Shown here one piece after another: positions 6,308 through 11,095 of a stretch of DNA of 11,095 bases. The notes under the pieces were generated by a model. The model was not told the origin of the DNA. It did not search any database and saw nothing but the letters and a program-made list of their open reading frames with translations. The position numbers were made by a program, and so were the translations under genes. Where the stretch lies: positions 1 to 11,095 of the forward strand of contig CALRZT010000145.1 of NCBI GenBank assembly GCA_943372725.1, given 5' to 3'. Source of the stretch: CAMDHY01 sp943372725 (GTDB taxonomy: Bacteria; Pseudomonadota; Alphaproteobacteria; Rhizobiales; Segnochrobactraceae). Positions within the stretch are counted from its first letter, which is position 1. Every line of letters starts with the position of its first letter.

Positions 6308-7651
6308 ATGCAGAAGCGGGTCGCGGTGATCGGAGCCGGTCCCTCGGGTCTCGCACAGTTGCGAGCGTTCCAGTCGGCGGCGGCGAAGGGGGCGGACATC
6401 CCCGAGGTCGTCTGCTTCGAGAAGCAGTCGGACTGGGGCGGGCTGTGGAACTACACCTGGCGCACCGGCCTCGACGAGCACGGCGACCCGGTGCACGGCT
6501 CGATGTACCGCTATCTTTGGTCGAACGGACCGAAGGAGTGCCTCGAGTTCGCCGACTACACGTTCGAGGAGCACTTCGGCCGGCCGATCGGCTCCTATCC
6601 GCCGCGGGCGGTGCTGTGGGACTACATCAAGGGCCGCGTCGAGAAGGCCGGCGTGCGCGGATGGGTGCGCTTCAACACGCCCGTGCGCATGGTAACGTGG
6701 TCGGACGCGACGAAGAAATTCACCGTCACCGCCCATGATCGCGCCAACGACCACACCTATTCGGAGGAGTTCGACCACGTCGTCGTGGCCTCCGGCCACT
6801 TCTCTGTGCCGAACGTCCCCTATTTCGAAGGGTTCGAAAGCTTCCAGGGCCGGGTGCTGCACAGCCATGACTTCCGCGACGCCTGCGAGTTCACCGGCAA
6901 GGACGTGCTGATCATCGGCCGCAGCTACTCGGCCGAGGACGTCGGGTCGCAGTGCTACAAGTACGGGGCGAAGTCGATCACCACCAGCTACCGCTCTCGC
7001 CCGATGGGCTTCAACTGGCCGGAGCGCTGGAAGGAAGTGCCGCTGCTGCAGAAGGTCGTCGGCAAGACCGCCCACTTCGCCGACGGCACGACCAAGGACG
7101 TCGACGCCATCATCCTCTGCACTGGCTACCTGCACAGCTTCCCGTTCCTCACCGACGACCTGAAGCTGAAGACCAACAATCGGATGTGGCCGCTCGGGCT
7201 CTATCAGGGCGTGGTGTGGGAGAAGAACCCAGCGCTGTTCTACATTGGCATGCAGGACCAGTTCTATACGTTCAACATGTTCGACGCGCAGGCCTGGTAC
7301 GCCCGCGATGTCATGCTCGGCCGGATAAAGCTGCCGTCGGCGGAGGAAATGGCGGCGCACAGCCAGGCCTGGCGCGAGCGTGAGGAGAAGATCGAGACCG
7401 CCGAGGACGCGATCTGGTTCCAGGGTGACCAGACGAAGGACCTGATCGAGGCGACCGACTACCCGATGTTCGACATCGAGGCGACCAACAAGACCTTCAT
7501 GGAGTGGGAGCACCACAAGATGGAGAACATCATGGGCTTCCGCGACAACGCCTACCGCTCGCTGATGACCGGCACGATGTCGCCGAAGCACCACACGCCG
7601 TGGATGGAGGCGATGGACGATTCGATGGAGGCCTACCTCGCGAGCAAGTAG
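6308..7651 (+). CDS. tmm: Trimethylamine monooxygenase (bacterial flavin-containing monooxygenase)
   Basis: This 447-residue FAD- and NADPH-dependent enzyme oxidises trimethylamine to trimethylamine N-oxide. The FAD motif GAGPSG is at residues 9-14. EKQSDWGGLWNYTW (38-51) and LWSNGPKECLEFADY (70-84) are typical of bacterial Tmm; the latter carries the conserved Asn of the active-site region. The FMO identifying motif FQGRVLHSHDF is at 179-189. The NADPH motif GRSYSAED (204-211) has Tyr at 207, the same residue number as the cofactor-interacting Tyr207 reported for characterised marine Tmm and Methylophaga FMO. CTGYLHSFPF (271-280) is the conserved ATGY-like loop. The length equals that of known Tmm (about 445-455). 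The ATG at 6308 has GGGGAG 6 nt upstream. It is transcribed divergently from the XRE-cupin gene and is followed by a large hairpin, so it is probably monocistronic. Confidence 0.95.
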   Translation: MQKRVAVIGAGPSGLAQLRAFQSAAAKGADIPEVVCFEKQSDWGGLWNYTWRTGLDEHGDPVHGSMYRYLWSNGPKECLEFADYTFEEHFGRPIGSYPPRAVLWDYIKGRVEKAGVRGWVRFNTPVRMVTWSDATKKFTVTAHDRANDHTYSEEFDHVVVASGHFSVPNVPYFEGFESFQGRVLHSHDFRDACEFTGKDVLIIGRSYSAEDVGSQCYKYGAKSITTSYRSRPMGFNWPERWKEVPLLQKVVGKTAHFADGTTKDVDAIILCTGYLHSFPFLTDDLKLKTNNRMWPLGLYQGVVWEKNPALFYIGMQDQFYTFNMFDAQAWYARDVMLGRIKLPSAEEMAAHSQAWREREEKIETAEDAIWFQGDQTKDLIEATDYPMFDIEATNKTFMEWEHHKMENIMGFRDNAYRSLMTGTMSPKHHTPWMEAMDDSMEAYLASK

Positions 7652-7662
7652 GGCGGCAACGC

Positions 7663-7721
7663 CACCGTGGCGCCGCCGCTCACCCGCCGGCTCAGCGCAG
7701 CCGGGGAGCGGCGCCACGGTG
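7663..7721 (+). terminator. Large nested hairpin downstream of tmm
   Basis: CACCGTGGCGCCG (7663-7675) pairs perfectly with CGGCGCCACGGTG (7709-7721). An inner stem, CCGGCT (7687-7692) with AGCCGG (7699-7704), closes a 6-nt loop. The structure begins 12 nt after the tmm stop. No T-tract follows, so it is a GC-type terminator or RNA-stabilising 3' structure rather than a textbook rho-independent terminator. Confidence 0.55.
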
Positions 7722-7803
7722 ACCCCTGTCCAAGAAGTGCCGGGCACCCGTAGATTCCCCGCGGCCCGTTCAACATCGAACCGGCGAGCGGCCTTTCATG
7801 GTG

Positions 7804-8412
7804 CTACCCCCTCGCAGCAGTCACGCGATCAATGGCTTCCTGCAACTGCTCCAGGCGCTGCGTGCGCGGCCCCCATAACTCGATGACGTGGGGGCCGTCG
7901 TTGTCGGGCAAAATGCCGAACCGACCATCGCGGTAGATCTGCTTGAAGATCGCATCCACTGCATCGCGATAGCCATGATCGACCGGCCTTATTCCATCCT
8001 CTTCCATGGCAACAGGCCACGCATCGGATTTCGGCACGAAGGCCAGAATATCCAGATGGTCGAGTGATTCTCTTGCAGCCGGGACTAGCGACGCTACAAA
8101 GTCATCGTCGATATCTGTCCGGCCCTGATCAGCCGTGTACTGGGAATACGCAAGGTAGTCGATGGGCGCCCTATCGAAGATAACCTCATCATCGAAGTTA
8201 CTGTACCGATTGACGCGGCCGATGTTGTAGAACATCTGAATGCCGTTATGCAGCTTCGTCGATGCATCGCCAAACAGAATTTCATACGGTCCGTAAAGTC
8301 CGAGCACGCGGTAGGGCTCCTCCTCGCGGCGGAAATGCGGGTGCTGATCAACCCAGTCATTCACGACGGTCGATTTGCCCAACGAGTGTGAGCCCGATAT
8401 CGCGATCCGCAT
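7804..8412 (-). CDS. Small P-loop NTPase / nucleotide-kinase-like AAA-type ATPase of unknown role
   Basis: This 202-residue protein has an N-terminal Walker A motif GSHSLGKST (7-15) directly after the first beta strand. A hydrophobic strand leads to DRAPIDYLAY (80-89), resembling the Walker B/DRxxxD region of small kinase-like ATPases (AAA_28 or thymidylate-kinase-like). The C-terminal IELWGPRTQRLEQLQEAID (177-195) is typical of the end of such domains. No recognisable partner domain is fused. The ATG at 8410-8412 puts the P-loop at the very N-terminus with a GGTGGG upstream; a GTG at 8433 would add 7 residues. It follows the beta-helix gene on the same strand with a 25-nt gap, so the two may be cotranscribed. 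Its GC is clearly lower than its neighbours (27 of 60 at 8221-8280), which suggests recent acquisition. Function and substrate are unknown. Confidence 0.8.
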   Translation of the reverse strand: MRIAISGSHSLGKSTVVNDWVDQHPHFRREEEPYRVLGLYGPYEILFGDASTKLHNGIQMFYNIGRVNRYSNFDDEVIFDRAPIDYLAYSQYTADQGRTDIDDDFVASLVPAARESLDHLDILAFVPKSDAWPVAMEEDGIRPVDHGYRDAVDAIFKQIYRDGRFGILPDNDGPHVIELWGPRTQRLEQLQEAIDRVTAARG

Positions 8413-8437
8413 CGTCCCACCCGCAATTCTCACTGAG

Positions 8438-9985
8438 CTACTTCACGTACGACGCCTCTGAGCTGTTGCCGTAGGCGCCGAGTTCGGTGCGCTTGCCGGC
8501 GCGCTTCGGGTTGTCGGCCGTCGATCCGTCCGGATCGCCCTTGGCGAGCGCGGGGCTGCTCGCGGCGTCGCGGACATATCCGTCCGGCGTCCAGTGGCCG
8601 AAAGCCGACTTCAGGTGGAAGTCGCCCTTCTTCAGGCTGACGAACAGCGGGTTCGCCGGCCGCACGATGCCGGGCCCGAAGTCGATCTCGATCCCGCCAT
8701 CGGCATAGCGCGTCTGCACCATCGAGTAGTCGACCGCGACACTGACTGCATCGCAGCCGGAACCGCACGCGGCGGCGAAGTCGCGCTTTGGGGCGTTTCC
8801 CCAGAAGATCGCGTTGGTGAAGGCATACGCGTCGGGGGAATCGTTGTCCTTGTCGATCTGCACGCCGACGCCCGGGCCGTCGCAGCCGACGGCGAGCGCG
8901 CCGACGTTGGTCAGGTGATCGAACGTCGCGATGGTAGGTCCCGAGCCTCCCGGGCCGCCATCGAGATAGATGTTGCCGCCGCAGTTACGGTAATAGATTT
9001 CATGATCGCTGCGGCATCTCGCCGAATCGTCGCAGAAGAAGCCGCCGCCGGCGATGCCGGCCCGGTTGTCCTGGTAGACATTCCAGCTCATCTTCGCGGT
9101 GGTGAATTCCCCACCGGCGGTGAAGGCGCCGACGAAGAGCCCGGCGCCCCAGCCGGTGACGGTGTTGTCGACGAAATGGTTGGCGGTGATCTTGAGCTTG
9201 TTGGTGAACAAGTAGAGGCCGCCGCCGTGCGAGCTGACGGGCTCGGTTCCGGCGTTCTCGGCGATCAGGTTGTTGGCGATCAGGACGCTGTTCTCGTTCG
9301 TCGGGTCGATGAGCGCCCCCGCTCCGCCGCGTCCGCAGGCGTTGCGCGCGATGACGTTGCCCTTGATCGTGCCTGAAACGTTGCTGAGCGAAAACCCGGC
9401 GCCGCTGAGACCTGGCTCGCTGCAGCTGTTGTCGTGGATGAAGTTGTTGGTGATGTCGAAGCGCTGCGACACGAAGAAGTCGCGGACGATGGCCTGCGAA
9501 TAGCCGGTGATCTCGAAGCCGTCGATCGCCGTCAGCTGGTCGCCGGTCGGGCCCGAATCCTCGATGCGAAGGAACGACCCGCCGCTGCCCTCGGCCCGGG
9601 AGACGTACTTGGCGGAGTCGCGCACCGTGAAGGCCTCGCCGCTGCGGAAGCCGCCGGCGAGCGTGAACGGCTTCGTACCCGGCGTCAGCATTTCGGCGTA
9701 GACGCCCTCGGCGACGCAGATGACGGCGCCGGCCTTGGCGGCCGCGACGGCGGCGGCGAGCGTCTTGAAGGGCTTCGCGACTGTGCCCTTGCCAGGCGCC
9801 GCAGCGGCAGCGTCGACGAACAGCGTGCAGGCCGGGATCTTGGTCGCGCGCGCGACCGTGACGGCGCGGGGCACGGCGGCGCTGGGCGACACCTCCGCCG
9901 CGAGACGGTCCCCGGCGCCAGCGAACCCGCCGGCACTGCCGCCGAGGACGACGGCCACCGCAATTGCAAGCGTTGCACGCCCCAT
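8438..9985 (-). CDS. Secreted right-handed parallel beta-helix (DUF1565-type) protein
   Basis: This 515-residue exported protein has a signal peptide at residues 1-24 (MGR, then a hydrophobic core, then GGFAGAG). Residues 54-100 match the DUF1565-type start: LFVDAAAAAPGKGTVAKPF, KTLAAAVAAAKAGAVICVAEG, VYAE. About ten beta-helix turns follow, visible as recurring N-x-(I/F/V)-x-x-N units: ITNNFIHDN (178-186), IKGNVIARN (207-215), LIANNLIAEN (235-244), ITANHFVDN (266-274) and MSWNVYQDN (299-307). The C-terminus has the SPALAKGDPDG and RTELGAYGNSSEAS motifs common in such proteins. Ten or so cysteines, many in pairs (for example 318/324, 407/411), fit an extracytoplasmic location. No catalytic residues of a lyase or hydrolase can be named. 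The ATG at 9983-9985 has GGAGGG 8 nt upstream; an in-frame start at 10093 would bury the signal peptide. The 156-nt gap upstream (9986-10141) holds no gene. Confidence 0.82.
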   Translation of the reverse strand: MGRATLAIAVAVVLGGSAGGFAGAGDRLAAEVSPSAAVPRAVTVARATKIPACTLFVDAAAAAPGKGTVAKPFKTLAAAVAAAKAGAVICVAEGVYAEMLTPGTKPFTLAGGFRSGEAFTVRDSAKYVSRAEGSGGSFLRIEDSGPTGDQLTAIDGFEITGYSQAIVRDFFVSQRFDITNNFIHDNSCSEPGLSGAGFSLSNVSGTIKGNVIARNACGRGGAGALIDPTNENSVLIANNLIAENAGTEPVSSHGGGLYLFTNKLKITANHFVDNTVTGWGAGLFVGAFTAGGEFTTAKMSWNVYQDNRAGIAGGGFFCDDSARCRSDHEIYYRNCGGNIYLDGGPGGSGPTIATFDHLTNVGALAVGCDGPGVGVQIDKDNDSPDAYAFTNAIFWGNAPKRDFAAACGSGCDAVSVAVDYSMVQTRYADGGIEIDFGPGIVRPANPLFVSLKKGDFHLKSAFGHWTPDGYVRDAASSPALAKGDPDGSTADNPKRAGKRTELGAYGNSSEASYVK

Positions 9986-10141
9986 CCTGCGGCCCTCCAG
10001 TCTGGTGGCGAGCAAAGGACGCTCAAGACAAGCCAGCGGGGTGCTGGACGCCGTGCATGGGGGTGGCGAACCGACCGCGGCCTGTCGGATCAATGTATCC
10101 GGGAAGCGTCTCCGTCGGCGATCAACTGGCCGTGACGCCCC

Positions 10142-11095
10142 CTACCCGAGCTTGCCTCGCGCCTTCGCCGTCCACGCGCCGAATAGGCGGTCGGCGATGA
10201 TGCCGATGAAGGCGATGGCGAGACCGGCGACGATGCCGCGGCCGGCGTCGGCCTTCGACAGCGCGATGAACACCTCCTGCCCGAGGTCGCGCGTGCCGAT
10301 CATGGCGCAGATGATGATCATCGACAGCGCCATCAGGATCGTCTGGTTGATGCCGAGCATGATCTCCGGCAGCGCCAGCGGCAACTGCACGCGGAAGAAC
10401 GTCTGCCGCTTCGTGCAGCCCGACACGACGGCCGCCTCCATCAGCGCCGGTGGCACCTGGCGCAGGCCGTGGTTGGTGTAGCGGATCGCCGGCACCACGG
10501 CGAAGGCGACGGTGGCGATCATCGCGGTGACGTCGCCGACGCGGAACAGCATGACGACCGGGATGATGAAGCAGAACGACGGCAGCACCTGCAGGGTGTC
10601 GATAATCGGCGTGACGATCTTCTCGACGCGGTCGCTGCGCGACGCCCACAGGCCGATCGGGATGCCGATCAGGCAGGAGATGAAGGCCGAGATGCCGACG
10701 AGGTAGACCGTCGCCATCGTCTTCTCCCACAGGCCGGTGACGGCGCAGTAGGCGGTGAGTGCGGCGACCAGGATAGCGAGGCGGGCGCCGCCGAGCTGGA
10801 AGGCGGCGAGCGCCAGCAGGAACACCGCGCCGAGCCAGGGGAAGCCCTCGCAGAAGGCGCGCACCGGGTTCAGCACGTAGAGGATGAGGGCGACGCGCAC
10901 CGCCTCGATGACGTCGAAGAGGTTGATGGTGATCCACGACACGCCCGCCTTCCAGGCCGGCGCGGTGGTCATGGTGATCGCCTTCGGCACATCGGCGAAG
11001 GCGGGGATGAACAGGCCGGCGACGGTGGTGGCGGCGAGGACGACGAGGGCGAGCGACAGGTTCGGATAGCGCTTCCAGAACGGGCCGGCGTCGGC
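10142..11095 (-). CDS. ABC transporter permease, ProW type (quaternary amine / amine oxide), C-terminal part
   Basis: Only the C-terminal 317 residues are visible; the frame is open through base 11095, and a GTG at 10988-10990 that could look like a start is preceded in frame by ADAGPFWKRYPNLSLALVVLAATT, with a membrane helix, so the gene continues beyond the window. The permease domain (BPD_transp_1) shows multiple helices, GLWEKTMATVYLVGISAFISC, LQVLPSFCFIIP and the coupling EAA loop EAAVVSGCTKRQTFFRVQLPLALPEIMLG. This is the pattern of ProW/OpuAB permeases for glycine betaine, choline or TMAO. The long N-terminal part with an additional helix pair before the domain fits a large or fused double permease such as TmoW of TMAO importers (inference). 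The ATPase and binding protein are not in the window. It is on the minus strand upstream of the beta-helix gene with a 156-nt gap. The nearby tmm makes a methylated amine substrate plausible. Confidence 0.85.
   Translation of the reverse strand, partial: ADAGPFWKRYPNLSLALVVLAATTVAGLFIPAFADVPKAITMTTAPAWKAGVSWITINLFDVIEAVRVALILYVLNPVRAFCEGFPWLGAVFLLALAAFQLGGARLAILVAALTAYCAVTGLWEKTMATVYLVGISAFISCLIGIPIGLWASRSDRVEKIVTPIIDTLQVLPSFCFIIPVVMLFRVGDVTAMIATVAFAVVPAIRYTNHGLRQVPPALMEAAVVSGCTKRQTFFRVQLPLALPEIMLGINQTILMALSMIIICAMIGTRDLGQEVFIALSKADAGRGIVAGLAIAFIGIIADRLFGAWTAKARGKLG

Noticed and set aside
6078..6356. Upstream extension of the XRE-cupin gene
   Set aside because: Would include its own predicted promoter and palindromic operator and overlap the tmm start; the GTG at 6077 has a better ribosome site.
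6254..7747. 497-codon minus-strand frame opposite tmm
   Set aside because: Complete overlap with a full-length, motif-rich tmm; translation looks like an antisense artefact.
10033..10047. Small hairpin CCAGC-N5-GCTGG in the gap before the beta-helix gene
   Set aside because: A 5-bp stem in GC-rich DNA is expected by chance and has no terminator-like tail.
10988..10990. GTG as a true start of the ABC permease
   Set aside because: The frame stays open for the remaining 35 codons to the window edge and encodes a credible membrane helix, so the gene is treated as partial.

Overview
The window is GC-rich (hand-counted stretches run about 63-70% GC), densely packed and typical of an alphaproteobacterium, probably in the Hyphomicrobiales/Rhodobacterales range. 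That placement is inferred from gene content and codon use. The core of the window is a methylated-amine catabolism locus. A four-gene forward operon at 1537-5324 matches dmmD-dmmA-dmmB-dmmC, the heme-dependent oxidative demethylase that converts dimethylamine to methylamine. It is followed by a convergent gene for an XRE-cupin regulator (5343-6077, minus). Divergent from the regulator is tmm (6308-7651), the flavin monooxygenase that oxidises trimethylamine to TMAO.

Left flank (1-1345, all minus strand): the first 77 codons of a cytochrome bd-type quinol oxidase subunit I (cydA/cioA), a HupE/UreJ-type nickel permease, and upstream of it a decayed nikR. Only the two ends of that nickel-responsive repressor survive, in different frames, with the whole nickel-binding middle missing. 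A NikR-like operator half-site pair lies between the nikR remnant and hupE.

Right flank (7804-11095, all minus strand): a small P-loop NTPase of visibly lower GC, a secreted parallel beta-helix protein, and the C-terminal 317 residues of a ProW-type ABC permease for a quaternary amine or amine oxide. The permease reading frame runs open through the window edge. Because tmm lies nearby, TMAO or a related methylated amine is a reasonable but unproven substrate.

How the genes fit together: trimethylamine is oxidised by Tmm to TMAO. TMAO demethylase (Tdm), which would yield dimethylamine, is not in this window. DmmABC then removes a methyl group from dimethylamine, and the GcvT-like DmmD probably passes the released C1 unit to tetrahydrofolate. 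The methylamine product would need gamma-glutamylmethylamide synthetase and its partners, which are also absent here. The regulator has a perfect GTTTCAC-N5-GTGAAAC inverted repeat just downstream of its own predicted promoter. The same CAGTGAAA octamer lies just downstream of the predicted tmm promoter, which suggests one operator family controls both divergent units. No CRISPR array, rRNA, tRNA, insertion sequence or prophage was seen.
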